From Pegoplata infirma (lineage: Eukaryota; Arthropoda; Insecta; Diptera; Anthomyiidae): 64,000 bases of DNA. This document shows, piece after piece, positions 35,146-48,300 of the stretch. The stretch spans positions 21,598,642 through 21,662,641 of the forward strand of contig OY992537.1 in the NCBI GenBank assembly GCA_963921195.1, written 5' to 3'. A program made the translations under genes and the position numbers. Numbering within the stretch: the first letter of the stretch is position 1; each line of letters opens with the position of its first letter. The notes below the pieces were generated by a model. The model was given only the letters and a program-made list of their open reading frames with translations. It did not search any database and was not told the DNA's origin.

Positions 35146-37311
35146 TATAAATATGCTTATTTCAAAGTTATAAGTTTTTATTTCTTCTAAAATATTTGGT
35201 TTCTAAACTTTTTTTTTTGAAAATGATGAAGAAGCATATGTTTGTAAAAGTAGCAAAAAAAAAAAAAGAAGAAAAACTGCTGTATTTTATGACAATTTTA
35301 CCTGATTTGATTAAATTTTTTGTTGTTTGCTAAAGTATATTTAGAGATTATAAATGAGTTGTTGGTAAGACACATATGAAAACCCACAAAAAAACATTTA
35401 TAACAAAAAAAAAATAATAAAACAGATTATATAAAATTGCTTACCTTTGTAGTAAAACTGCCATCAAGGTAATTGGAAAAATGTTTTTGAAATTTCATTT
35501 ACCAAACTGTACTAGATAACAATAGGACACCTGCTTTGATCTGTAAATAAAGTGAAATAATTGAAACAATAACTATAATTATATCCATTTCAATTGTTTT
35601 ATTTTAAAACATTTTTTTTTGCGTTATCAAAATGCAAATAGTATAATTTTTCAGCATTTTTCAACTCTACTAATTATCAGTTGAAACGAATTGTGTATAT
35701 TTGTACAATCTATAATTATAAGTTGTCGATTGTCGATTCCATCACAATGCATTAAATAATAATTGCAAATAATAAAATAAAAATGGAGTTTTCTACAACG
35801 TTTTCCTGTCTGCAAAATGCACTAGGAAAACCCGGCATAATAATTGCCAATGCATGTCTAGAATTTATTGTTTGTATAGTTTGCGTGAATTTGCCAAAGT
35901 TTAGAGCTTCATTTCAACGAATTATCAACATTTCGTACGGAAAAATCTACATACATGTGTGAGTATCAGAGATTTGAAGGTATTATGTATTAAAAGCTTT
36001 ATAAAATGATAAAGCTTTTAATACATAATACCTTCATATCTCTGATAAAGAAGAACTTTAAGCTGTAATTGAAAAAAGAGGTGTTTGAGTTAAGACAAAA
36101 ACTTAATTTGGAAAGCTTATACCCACAATTGAATTATTTTCTAATAACTAAAAAAACTTTTTAAAAAAGCTTTTACTATAGTCCTTAGCAGGTTGAGTTA
36201 AACTGAACTTCGAAATGTTGCGTTGAAAAAATAATGTAAGTCAATTAAGATTTACTTATTCATACAATTTATTACTGATAATTGAATACTGAGTTATCAA
36301 CCTTACATTTAATTTAACTAAAACTTTGGAAGCTATTGAAAAAAAAATCTGTTGAACTTTTAAACAAACCTTACATTATTGGACAGCTACATATTGTTTA
36401 TTTCTTTGCAATGGGCTTAAATCAGAAGTGCAAAATTTGAAAAAGTTTTATTAAATAAAGATTACGATCAAACTTATTTCTAAAGCTTTTATACATTATA
36501 TTCCTATTTATGTTATTCCCTTTTGGTTCAAACTTTACAAATAATTAATTTTCATTAAAAAATAAGAAAAAAATTAGCTTAAAGCTGCTCTTTAAAAACT
36601 TTATTGTAAAAATCTTTACCTTCTTTACCATTTAAACTTTTGCCCTGTATTCGATTTTAAGTGATTTACTTATTGCCTTTGAAGCTTTAAATGTTATGCT
36701 TAAACCTTTGCGAAAAAATTCCAACAAAAATTGCTTCAAAAAAAAACATCTTGTCAAAAAAATTGCATGAATGCACTCCTTTCCTTCTCTGTTAAGTACG
36801 CTCGCGCGTTAAACTAAAATAAATAATTACAGAGTAGTGTTTTTAATGTACATGTGTTTGTATTTCAGTTATAAAATACATGTATTGCCATAATGCCATA
36901 TTGGCATGTACCGTCCATTATATGTACTTTACTTCACATATCAGCACCGCCATGTTATTGCACGTTATTAGTCAAAGTGTCACCATGCTTAAAATTTAAT
37001 GCAAATGTTAACTTAGAAACACAACACATACAGAGAAATACGCCCCATAACGTGTTTTGTGTTAACCAAAAGTTATATGTATTGGAGTATATAGACATTT
37101 TTGGAGAATCATGCGAATTACCGGTAAGTCGTGTAAATATAAACACTGAACGATCCTGTAAGTTGATTCTGAAACTTGGAATCAGCTGAGGTAACTTTGA
37201 AAGACTAGATGTTTAGTAACTAGAAGTTTCCACCGATAAATTTCTTATCTTAACAATAAAGTTAGGGATTTTCCTCGTGCAGAAAATCATTAGACCATCC
37301 TTCAATGGCTA
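35146..37311. other. Low-copy AT-rich DNA, no gene recognised, one perfect-looking hairpin
   Basis: This is one of the few long tracts without obvious repeats. It carries the 84-nt hairpin at 35964-36047. A 98-codon frame at 36893-37189 has ordinary amino-acid composition but no recognised domain, and a second open frame runs opposite it, so I do not call it. The tract could be intron or intergenic DNA of a host gene. Confidence 0.4.
35964..36047. ncRNA. 84-nt hairpin (38-bp stem, 8-nt loop), possible small-RNA precursor or palindrome
   Basis: The left arm 35964-36001 (TATCAGAGATTTGAAGGTAT...) and the right arm 36010-36047 pair at 37 of 38 positions; the loop is TAAAATGA. Length and compactness resemble a pre-miRNA, but the near-perfect stem is also what a fresh inverted duplication gives. 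Its function is unknown. Confidence 0.35.
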
Positions 37312-37481
37312 CACTCAAAAGAAAAACTGTAAAAAAATCTGTAAAACGACTTTCAAATTGAATTAACAAACTTTCAGCAGATTTTTCTGCTAAAATGGAT
37401 ATTTTTACTAAAATCTCTGTCATTCAGTTTTGAAAAATAACAGAAATTTTACTGTGTTTTTACTGATTCTGTTTGCTGAAA
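37312..37481 (+). mobile_element. Left-end fragment of an ACACTC MITE
   Basis: Begins TACACTCAAAAGAAAAACTG and continues with CTGTAAAA-type words as in the 863-1459 family, then is cut by the repeat starting near 37482. Confidence 0.45.
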
Positions 37482-38625
37482 AATATTTTCTCAGAACACA
37501 CCTACCCTCTATCTTTAACTGTTGAGGCAGTCCCCATAATTTTATTTTTATTTTTTGTAATTTTTTTTTAATTAATCAGCTTCTACCGGTCCAATAGTGC
37601 GTCCGAGAGGGGTCATTAGTGGGACCGACCCACATTTATTTTTACCCTACAACATTTTTTTAAAGCATACCTACGACCTATTTCCACTCCCTAAGAAGGC
37701 TCCCATACAAATAACAGTTGGAACAAATTTTATAAAAATGTAATTTTGAATGGAATCCTACTTAGGGAGTGAATCTCGGACGCACCATTGAACCGGTAAA
37801 AGTTGATTAAATAAAATAAATTTACAAAAAATAAAAAAAATTGTATGGGGACCGCCTTAACAGTTCAAGATAGAGGGTAGGTGTGTTCAGAGAAAATGTT
37901 TAGCCTAAAAAATATTTTGGGTCGGTCATACATTTTGTTGCTCTAAGCGCACTATTAGGGCAGTTAGAGCGGATGGAGCAAATTTAAAAAAATGTCGTTT
38001 TGTGTGGGAGCCCCCTTAGAAATTGGAGATAGGGTATTAGTTTGTTCCAAAGAAATGTTTAGACGTAAAAATTAATGGGGATCGGTCTTATAAATGACCT
38101 CTTTATGACACACCATTAAAGCAGTAGAAATGATTTTAAGATTGGAAAATTACAATAAAATTTTTTAAAAAAATTTAAAAAAATAGTAATAATCGTTATC
38201 CCATGATCCTACTGGGCAAAACATTTGTAGATTCGATAGAAGTTTTACACAAAAAAACTTCAAAAAAATCAAAGAGTACAAACATTTTCAAAAATGAGAT
38301 TTAAATATTAAAACATAAAAATCGCATACTAGAGCGCGTTAAAGAATTTTTGGGGATTTTTTTTAAAAAGTGCGTAAAAAAAATTGTTTGAAGAAAAAAA
38401 ATTGAAATTTGGACCATTATTGAAGAAGTTATGAGTAAAAGAAATTTGAGTAAAGGAACAAACTACCAATTTTTAAAAATTCGTTATCTTTTGAACGGGT
38501 CATCAAAAAAATCTGAAAATTTACCACGAAGGAGTTTTCGAAGGGTAGTAAAAACTGTAAGCAAATTGGGAAAATCTAAAAAAAAAAATTTTCAAAGTGT
38601 CCGATTTGACATGGAATGCCCCATA
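37482..38625 (-). mobile_element. Foldback-type repeat, second copy of the 5493-7790 family
   Basis: Read on the minus strand from 38625 (TGGGGCATTCCATGTCAAAT) it follows 5493-5912 and then, without interruption, 7129-7600, so it lacks the 1216-bp hairpin insertion. The segment 37482-37725 is an inverted duplicate of 37740-37900 with a centre near 37730. The 70-codon frame at 38431-38643 is part of the repeat. Confidence 0.78.
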
Positions 38626-39060
38626 TATATTATTGATCATTGAGCGATTCTAAGACATTCTAGCGATGTCCGTCTGTCCGTCCGTCTGTCTGTCCTTCCG
38701 TCTGTGGAGGACACGATACAGTCCGAAATAAAAGAGCTAGACTCCTGAAATTTGGCTGGTTAAGTTCGGAGATGGGCAAAATCGGACCACGGGGGAAAAA
38801 GTTCCCCCTTTAAGAACTAAACCAACCTCTGAAAAAACACCAATTTTTATAGTTTTTTTGTTCTTTTGGGTAGCAAACGAAAAATTTTGTATGTCAGAAG
38901 AAGTTCCAAGTCCTGTAGATGGATCCAGGAAGGTTGTCTCCCACTATTAAATCCTCCCCCATCAAAAAAAAAAAAAAAAAGATGTCCCTGTTTTTTATTT
39001 TTTTAAGGTGTTGGAGGGTATAAAACATTCGGCACAGCCGAATTTACCACTCTCACTTGT
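38626..39060 (-). mobile_element. HINE / DINE-1-like element, subfamily B, 3' end missing
   Basis: Minus-strand 5' end ACAAGTGAGAGTGG at 39060, then ATTCGGCTGTGCCGAAT and TTTATACCCTCC, the GTCC/GTCT microsatellite (38670-38702) and the TAGAATGTCTTAGAATCG core. The 3' hairpin is replaced by the repeat that ends at 38625. Confidence 0.78.
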
Positions 39061-39895
39061 TTTTTTCTAGAAATAACTCCCTAAGTTTTCTTCTATGAGA
39101 AAACACTGATGTTTTTTGAACACTCAAAAAATGTCGGTTAAACTAATTTTACCCCAAGTATTTTGAAAAAACAACTGCAAAAAACAAATGCAAAAAAACA
39201 ACTTTTAAAAAACAACTGCAAAAAACAAATGTTGTCGTTATTTTGCAGAAAATTTAATTGACTTTAAACGACTTCATTTGAATGTTTTGATCGTTTCAGT
39301 GCAGAAAATATAACAAAATTCCACAGGTTTTGAGAATAAGAAAATCTCAGACTTTTTCCGTAAATTTTGACAACTTTTCCTGTAAGAAAACTTTACAGCT
39401 AATAAGCAGGTGTTTGTTTTAAGGCCCTGATTTTCTGAACGCTTTTTCAAATAAGCTCTGCTGACATTACCTCATCTAATATCTCAAAATCATTTGGATT
39501 AATGCAATTTACATCATCTTTCTAAAAATATAAAAAATTCATCGGCCCATTGAACTTTTCGTTATAGAAAACCTCAAAAATTCTGTGCGCATTTTCATAT
39601 AAATTTAGGAAGATCAAAATAACCTCATGCTCAGATTCATTTCTGCGTTTTTATAAATTATCTCATTTTCAGACTTAAATTATAAAAAACAACTCTCACG
39701 ACTTATATTATGGAAATTCAAGTTTTTCAAAGAATTTTCGAATAAAATTATTCTTTATTTTGAAATGTTCAAAAATCAGTACAATCAGTACATATTTTAA
39801 AAAATCAGTACAAATCAGTACAACGTTTTTTGATCAGTACACGTGATCAAAAATCAGTACATGTACTGATCTAATCAGTACGAATGGTCAGCCTA
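39061..39895. mobile_element. Shorter copy of the 18697-20850 element
   Basis: 39061-39165 follows 18750-18805 loosely (TTTTCTAGAAATAACTCCCT, CCCCAAGTAT), then 39166-39895 follows 20155-20850 closely, ending AATGGTCAGCCTA. The 1341-bp element at 18814-20154 is absent. The left terminus is missing where the HINE 5' end abuts. Confidence 0.8.
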
Positions 39896-41274
39896 AATAT
39901 GGGACCACAATGTAATGGTTAAAAAATAAGAAAAAAATCTTTGCAAATAGGCCTTGTTGAAGGCTAGCCAACGATATGTCTTAAATATAAAGATTTGTTT
40001 TCATATATTTAGGGAATATATCTTTGGCGTTAAGAATTGCTTCCATGTATTAGGGAGTTCTGTTTAAGAAAAATTATGAACTATTTAGCATTACATGAAC
40101 TAAAATATTTTCTGAGCTGAGAGAAATTGAATGCACTTTTTTTAAGGAAGTTATGTCCTCAAATTAAGTTAGGTCTTTTGTTTTTTGAATGTGGCCAACT
40201 GGGTTGCTATTTCCATGATTGCATCTTTTTTTCGCATATTTTTTTAGTATATAATTTACGCGATTGCCACTATAAACACTCACCATCTCCAAATAAAGTG
40301 CATTAAAATAAAACAAGTGTACAAATACTAAAAATTACAAAAAAAAGTAACTTAACACGCAATAATTTCACATTTTTTTAGTTTATTTTTTTTACAAATT
40401 CATAATGTTACCGCCTAGACGATGTTAAAATATCAACAAAAACTTCAATACAATCAGTAAAGATCAAATCGGTGGCAATGGATACGTTTGCGTGTTACAT
40501 GTCAGCATAATTTTCATCATATGTGATGTATTGAAAAAAATAAATAAATAAAAGTGCATACGAGAGTAGTGTAAATAACTGGCCGAACTAAATTACTGCA
40601 TACTTATAATAATACAAACCCAAAATGTCAGCCATTGTTGGAAAAATTAAAAAAAAAAAAAACTTTAAGAAATTTGCACTCGACCAAATATGGACTACGC
40701 CTTTAAAACATTTTTTTTTTATAAAACTACTTTGAAGTAATTTTTTTTACACATAGAGAAAAGTATAAACCTACGGAGAAATTATTGTGCAACTGATTTG
40801 AAAGTGAATATTCTACAAATGCACTGTGGGCCGGGATTTCCATTTTTTGGCCAATAAGGTCTGTAAGCAACACATATTTAAAAATATTTTTTCAGAATGT
40901 CAACATCTTGAATTTTGTGCATCTTTAATATCTTTTTATTGTAGCTTAATGTTTTTTTTTTTTGCATGAGGTTAAAGTTAAAGTTTGAGATTTTTTTTAC
41001 ATTTTTTATTAATGAAACAAATAATTTTTTTTGTACTTCAAAACAATATTTTTTCAAGTTTTCTGCGAAGTTCTCTTACAGCATACCTGTTAGTCCAACA
41101 CAAGATAAACTGCCAAAAAGTAAGCTAAAAGTATATATTTTTTTTAATAAATTATGGAAATTCATACTTTTGTTGAAATCCGCCTTTTTTTAACACCAAA
41201 GTCCAAAAAAGTCCAAACGATATTGACAAACCTTGAACTACAATCTGTCTCTAACAATGTATTCTATTCACATT
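39896..41274. other. AT-rich low-copy DNA without a gene
   Basis: No recognisable protein, RNA gene or clear repeat. A 75-codon F/K-rich frame at 40966-41193 is not convincing. Confidence 0.35.
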
Positions 41275-41515
41275 TTTGCGACCCTGCACTCACATAAAAA
41301 ATCGGTTGGAATGAGGTTGCCACAACCGCAATACGGTTGTGGTAACCGGCTTGCGGTTGTCCCAACCGTACGCGGTTGCAGCAACCGTAAATTGAGGTTG
41401 TAATAACTTTTTTAAAATATTTTTGTGCCAGTTGCCACAAAATTAAAAAAAAGTGTAGCAACCGTAAATAACGGCATTTGCCGGTTGCCACAAACTCGTA
41501 TTACCGGTTCCCTCT
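41275..41515. repeat. GGTTGC/CAACCG palindrome-rich repeat
   Basis: Alternating GGTTG and CAACC words (AACCGCAATACGGTTGTGG, GGTTGCAGCAACCG) over about 240 bp. It is locally much more GC-rich than the surroundings and resembles the CAGTTG-rich MITE at 7934-8186. A 75-codon minus-strand frame runs through it, probably by chance. Confidence 0.5.
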
Positions 41516-41937
41516 ACTGATAATTCAAATAACGAAACTTCAAAAAATTTAATGTCATTAAATAAAAAAATATTGAGGAAAACATTTGTTTTTCTTCAAA
41601 ATTTCAACATTTGATGATAAAACCTGGAAAAATACAACTTTAATGGGTAAGTTTTTATACTTTGAAGGATACAACAGATTAAGTAATGTTTTTTTCTTCT
41701 TTTTATTTGTAGAAACAATGGAATATTGGAATATTTTAAACTCCAGCAGCAGTTACAAAATGGACCAAAAATTTACGCCTTGTGATGGAAGTCCTCAAAT
41801 TCGGATTCTGCAGAAAAAGGTGAAATTATAAATTTAAGATAAGATAACATTTTTTTTGTGTAGAAAAATACTTTTTGCTTTCAAAAATTTATAGAAATCG
41901 CGGACATTTGTTATATGTATATAAAAACATTTTTAAG

Positions 41938-42355
41938 AAAATGTCTCAGAATCTGAGACTTTTTCTATAGAAAAAATGTCTCAGAATCTGAGACTTTTTC
42001 TATAGAAAAACTGTCTTAGAATCTGCGACTTTTTCTATAGAAAAACTGTCTCAGAATCTGAGACTTTTTGTATAGAAAAACTGTCTCAGAATCTGAGACT
42101 TTTTATATAGAAAAACTGTCTCAAAATCTGAGACTTTTTCTATAGAAAAACTGTATCAGAATCTGAAACCTTTTTTATAGAAAAAATGTATCAGAATCTG
42201 AGTCTTTTTCTATAGTAAAACTGTATCAGAATCTGAGACTTTTTCTATAGAAAAACTGTCTCAGAATGTGAGACTTTTTCTATAGAAAAACTGTCTAAGA
42301 ATGTGAGTCTTTTTCTATAGAAAAACTGTCTCAGAATCTGAGACTTTTTCTAAAG
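41938..42355 (-). repeat. 35-bp palindromic satellite, minus-oriented diverged edge
   Basis: Units read CTGTCTCAGAATCTGAGACT then TTTTCTATAGAAAAA, the reverse complement of the following array, with substitutions in most units. Orientation switches at about 42346-42360, at a unit with CTAAAG in place of CTATAG. Confidence 0.9.
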
Positions 42356-45300
42356 AAAAAGTCTCAGATTCTGAGACAGTTTTTCTATAGAAAAAGTCTC
42401 AGATTCTGAGACAGTTTTTATATAGAAAAAGTCTCAGATTCTGAGACAGTTTTTCTATAGAAAAAGTCTCAGATTCTGAGACAGTTTTTCTATAGAAAAA
42501 GTCTCAGATTCTGAGACAGTTTTTCTATAGAAAAAGTCTCAGATTCTGAGACAGTTTTTCTATAGAAAAAGTCTCAGATTCTGAGACAGTTTTTCTATAG
42601 AAAAAGTCTCAGATTCTGAGACAGTTTTTCTATAGAAAAAGTCTCAGATTCTGAGACAGTTTTTCTATAGAAAAAGTCTCAGATTCTGAGACAGTTTTTC
42701 TATAGAAAAAGTCTCAGATTCTGAGACAGTTTTTCTATAGAAAAAGTCTCAGATTCTGAGACAGTTTTTCTATAGAAAAAGTCTCAGATTCTGAGACAGT
42801 TTTTCTATAGAAAAAGTCTCAGATTCTGAGACAGTTTTTCTATAGAAAAAGTCTCAGATTCTGAGACAGTTTTTCTATAGAAAAAGTCTCAGATTCTGAG
42901 ACAGTTTTTCTGTAGAAAAAGTCTCAGATTCTGAGAGAGTTTTTCTATAGAAAAAGTCTCAGATTCTGAGACAGTTTTTCTATAGAAAAAGTCTCAGATT
43001 CTGAGACAGTTTTTCTATAGAAAAAGTCTCAGATTCTGAGACAGTTTTTCTATAGAAAAAGTCTCAGATTCTGAGACAGTTTTTCTATAGAAAAAGTCTC
43101 AGATTCTGAGACAGTTTTTCTATAGAAAAAGTCTCAGATTCTGAGACAGTTTTTCTATAGAAAAAGTCTCAGATTCTGAGACAGTTTTTCTATAGAAAAG
43201 TCTCAGATTCTGAGACAGTTTTTCTATAGAAAAAGTCTCAGATTCTGAGACAGTTTTTCTATAGAAAAAGTCTCAGATTCTGAGACAGTTTTTCTATAGA
43301 AAAAGTCTCAGATTCTGAGACAGTTTTTCTATAGAAAAAGTCTCAGATTCTGAGACAGTTTTTCTATAGAAAAAGTCTCAGATTCTGAGACAGTTTTTCT
43401 ATAGAAAAAGTCTCAGATTCTGAGACAGTTTTTCTATAGAAAAAGTCTCAGATTCTGAGACAGTTTTTCTATAGAAAAAGTCTCAGATTCTGAGACAGTT
43501 TTTCTATAGAAAAAGTCTCAGATTCTGAGACAGTTTTTCTATAGAAAAAGTCTCAGATTCTGAGACAGTTTTTCTATAGAAAAAGTCTCAGATTCTGAGA
43601 CAGTTTTTCTATAGAAAAAGTCTCAGATTCTGAGACAGTTTTCTATAGAAAAAGTCTCAGATTCTGAGACAGTTTTTCTATAGAAAAAGTCTCAGATTCT
43701 GAGACAGTTTTTCTATAGAAAAAGTCTCAGATTCTGAGACAGTTTTTCTATAGAAAAAGTCTCAGATTCTGAGACAGTTTTTCTATAGAAAAAGTCTCAG
43801 ATTCTGAGACAGTTTTTCTATAGAAAAAGTCTCAGATTCTGAGACAGTTTTTCTATAGAAAAAGTCTCAGATTCTGAGACAGTTTTTCTATAGAAAAGTC
43901 CCAGATTCTGAGACAGTTTTTCTATAGAAAAAGTCTCAGATTCTGAGACAGTTTTTATATAGAAAAAGTCTCAGATTCTGAGACAGTTTTTCTATAAAAA
44001 AAGTCTCAGATTCTGAGACAGTTTTTCTATAGAAAAAGTCTCAGATTCTGAGACAGTTTTTCTATAAAAAAAGTCTCAGATTCTGAGACAGTTTTTCAAT
44101 AGAAAAAGTCTCAGATTCTGAGACAGTTTTTCTATAGAAAAAGTCTCAGATTCTGAGACAGTTTTTCTATAGAAAAAGTCTCAGATTCTGAGACAGTTTT
44201 TCTATAGAAAAGCCTCAGATTCTGAGACAGTTTTTCTATAGAAAAAGTCTCAGATTCTGAGACAGTTTTTCTATAGAAAAAGTCTCAGATTCTGAGACAG
44301 TTTTTATATAGAAAAAGTCTCAGATTCTGAGACAGTTTTTCTATAGAAAAAGTCTCAGATTCTGAGACAGTTTTTCTATAGAAAAAGTCTCAGATTCTGA
44401 GACAGTTTTTCTATAGAAAAAGTCTCAGATTCTGAGACAGATTTTCTATAGAAAAAGTCTCAGATTCTGAAACAGTTTTTCTATAGAAAAAGTCTCAGAT
44501 TCTGAGACAGTTTTTCTATAGAAAAAGTCTCAGATTCTGAGACAGTTTTTCTATAGATAAAGTCTCAGATTCTGAGACAGTTTTTCTATAGAAAAAGTCT
44601 CAGATTCTGAGACAGTTTTTCTATAGAAAAAGTCTCAGATTCTGAGACAGTTTTTCTATAGAAAAAGTCTCAGATTCTGAGACAGTTTTTATATAGAAAA
44701 AGTCTCAGATTCTGAGACAGTTTTTCTATAGAAAAAGTCTCAGATTCTGAGACAGTTTTTCTATAGAAAAAGTCTCAGATTCTGAGACAGTTTTTCTATA
44801 GAAAAAGTCTCAGATTCTGAGACAGTTTTTCTATAGAAAAAGTCTCAGATTCTGAGACAGTTTTTCTATAGAAAAAGTCTCAGATTCTGAGACAGTTTTT
44901 CTATAGAAAAAGTCTCAGATTCTGAGACAGTTTTTCTATAGAAAAAGTCTCAGATTCTGAGACAGTTTTTCTATAGAAAAAGTCTCAGATTCTGAGACAG
45001 TTTTTCTATAGAAAAAGTCTCAGATTCTGAGACAGTTTTTCTATAGAAAAAGTCTCAGATTCTGAGACAGTTTTTCTATAGAAAAAGTCTCAGATTCTGA
45101 GACAGTTTTTCTATAGAAAAAGTCTCAGATTCTGAGACAGTTTTTCTATAGAAAAAGTCTCAGATTCTGAGACAGTTTTTCTATAGAAAAAGTCTCAGAT
45201 TCTGAGACAGTTTTTCTATAGAAAAAGTCTCAGATTCTGAGACAGTTTTTCTATAGAAAAAGTCTCAGATTCTGAGACAGTTTTTCTATAGAAAAAGTCT

Positions 45301-48300
45301 CAGATTCTGAGACAGTTTTTCTATAGAAAAAGTCTCAGATTCTGAGACAGTTTTTCTGTAGAAAAAGTCTCAGATTCTGAGAGAGTTTTTCTATAGAAAA
45401 AGTCTCAGATTCTGAGACAGTTTTTCTATAGAAAAAGTCTCAGATTCTGAGACAGTTTTTCTATAGAAAAAGTCTCAGATTCTGAGACAGTTTTTCTATA
45501 GAAAAAGTCTCAGATTCTGAGACAGTTTTTCTATAGAAAAAGTCTCAGATTCTGAGACAGTTTTTCTATAGAAAAAGTCTCAGATTCTGAGACAGTTTTT
45601 CTATAGAAAAAGTCTCAGATTCTGAGACAGTTTTTCTATAGAAAAAGTCTCAGATTCTGAGACAGTTTTTCTATAGAAAAAGTCTCAGATTCTGAGACAG
45701 TTTTTCTATAGAAAAAGTCTCAGATTCTGAGACAGTTTTTCTATAGAAAAAGTCTCAGATTCTGAGACAGTTTTTTCTATAGAAAAAGTCTCAGATTCTG
45801 AGACAGTTTTTCTATAGAAAAAGTCTCAGATTCTGAGACAGTTTTTCTATAGAAAAAGTCTCAGATTCTGAGACAGTTTTTCTATAAAAAAGTCTCAGAT
45901 TCTGAGACAGTTTTTCTATAGAAAAAGTCTCAGATTCTGAGACAGTTTTTCTATAGAAAAAGTCTCAGATTCTGAGACAGTTTTTCTATAGAAAAAGTCT
46001 CAGATTCTGAGACAGTTTTTCTATAGAAAAAGTCTCAGATTCTGAGACAGTTTTTCTATAGAAAAAGTCTCAGATTCTGAGACAGTTTTTCTATAGAAAA
46101 AGTCTCAGATTCTGAGACAGTTTTTCTATAGAAAAAGTCTCAGATTCTGAGACAGTTTTTCTATAGAAAAAAGTCTCAGATTCTGAGACAGTTTTTCTAT
46201 AGAAAAAGTCTCAGATTCTGAGACAGTTTTTCTATAGAAAAAGTCTCAGATTCTGAGACAGTTTTTCTATAGAAAAAGTCTCAGATTCTGAGACAGTTTT
46301 TCTATAGAAAAAGTCTCAGATTCTGAGACAGTTTTTCTATAGAAAAAGTCTCAGATTCTGAGACAGTTTTTCTATAGAAAAAGTCTCAGATTCTGAGACA
46401 GTTTTTCTATAGAAAAAGTCTCAGATTCTGAGACAGTTTTTCTATAGAAAAAGTCTCAGATTCTGAGACAGTTTTTCTATAGAAAAAGTCTCAGATTCTG
46501 AGACAGTTTTTCTATAGAAAAAGTCTCAGATTCTGAGACAGTTTTTCTATAGAAAAAGTCTCAGATTCTGAGACAGTTTTTCTATAGAAAAAGTCTCAGA
46601 TTCTGAGACAGTTTTTCTATAGAAAAAAGTCTCAGATTCTGAGACAGTTTTTCTATAGAAAAAGTCTCAGATTCTGAGACAGTTTTTCTATAGAAAAAGT
46701 CTCAGATTCTGAGACAGTTTTTTCTATAGAAAAAGTCTCAGATTCTGAGACAGTTTTTCTATAGAAAAAGTCTCAGATTCTGAGACAGTTTTTCTATAGA
46801 AAAAGTCTCAGATTCTGAGACAGTTTTTCTATAGAAAAAGTCTCAGATTCTGAGACAGTTTTTCTATAGAAAAAGTCTCAGATTCTGAGACAGTTTTTCT
46901 ATAGAAAAAGTCTCAGATTCTGAGACAGTTTTTCTATAGAAAAAGTCTCAGATTCTGAGACAGTTTTTCTATAGAAAAAGTCTCAGATTCTGAGACAGTT
47001 TTTCTATAGAAAAAGTCTCAGATTCTGAGACAGTTTTTCTATAGAAAAAGTCTCAGATTCTGAGACAGTTTTTCTATAGAAAAAGTCTCAGATTCTGAGA
47101 CAGTTTTTCTATAGAAAAAGTCTCAGATTCTGAGACAGTTTTTCTATAGAAAAAGTCTCAGATTCTGAGACAGTTTTTCTATAGAAAAAGTCTCAGATTC
47201 TGAGACAGTTTTTCTATAGAAAAAGTCTCAGATTCTGAGACAGTTTTTATATAGAAAAAGTCTCAGATTCTGAGACAGTTTTTCTATAGAAAAAAGTCTC
47301 AGATTCTGAGACAGTTTTTCTATAGAAAAAGTCTCAGATTCTGAGACAGTTTTTCTATAGAAAAAGTCTCAGATTCTGAGACAGTTTTTCTATAGAAAAA
47401 GTCTCAGATTCTGAGACAGTTTTTCTATAGAAAAAGTCTCAGATTCTGAGACAGTTTTTCTATAGAAAAAGTCTCAGATTCTGAGACAGTTTTTCTATAG
47501 AAAAAGTCTCAGATTCTGAGACAGTTTTTCTATAGAAAAAGTCTCAGATTCTGAGACAGTTTTTCTATAGAAAAAGTCTCAGATTCTGAGACAGTTTTTC
47601 TATAGAAAAAGTCTCAGATTCTGAGACAGTTTTTATATAGAAAAAGTCTCAGATTCTGAGACAGTTTTTCTATAGAAAAAGTCTCAGATTCTGAGACAGT
47701 TTTTCTATAGAAAAAGTCTCAGATTCTGAGACAGTTTTTCTATAGAAAAAGTCTCAGATTCTGAGACAGATTTTCTATAGAAAAAGTCTCAGATTCTGAG
47801 ACAGTTTTTCTATAGAAAAAGTCTCAGATTCTGAGACAGTTTTTCTATAGAAAAAGTCTCAGATTCTGAGACAGTTTTTCTATAGAAAAAGTCTCAGATT
47901 CTGAGACAGTTTTTCTATAGAAAAAGTCTCAGATTCTGAGACAGTTTTTCTATAGAAAAAGTCTCAGATTCTGAGACAGTTTTTCTATAGAAAAAGTCTC
48001 AGATTCTGAGACAGTTTTTCTATAGAAAAAGTCTCAGATTCTGAGACAGTTTTTCTATAGAAAAAGTCTCAGATTCTGAGACAGTTTTTCTATAGAAAAA
48101 GTCTCAGATTCTGAGACAGTTTTTCTATAGAAAAAGTCTCAGATTCTGAGACAGTTTTTCTATAGAAAAAGTCTCAGATTCTGAGACAGTTTTTCTATAG
48201 AAAAAGTCTCAGATTCTGAGACAGTTTTTCTATAGAAAAAGTCTCAGATTCTGAGACAGTTTTTCTATAGAAAAAGTCTCAGATTCTGAGACAGTTTTTC

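Noticed and set aside
36893..37189. 98-codon frame in low-copy DNA
   Set aside because: No recognised domain, opposed by another frame on the minus strand, and no splice or promoter evidence. Left as unknown.
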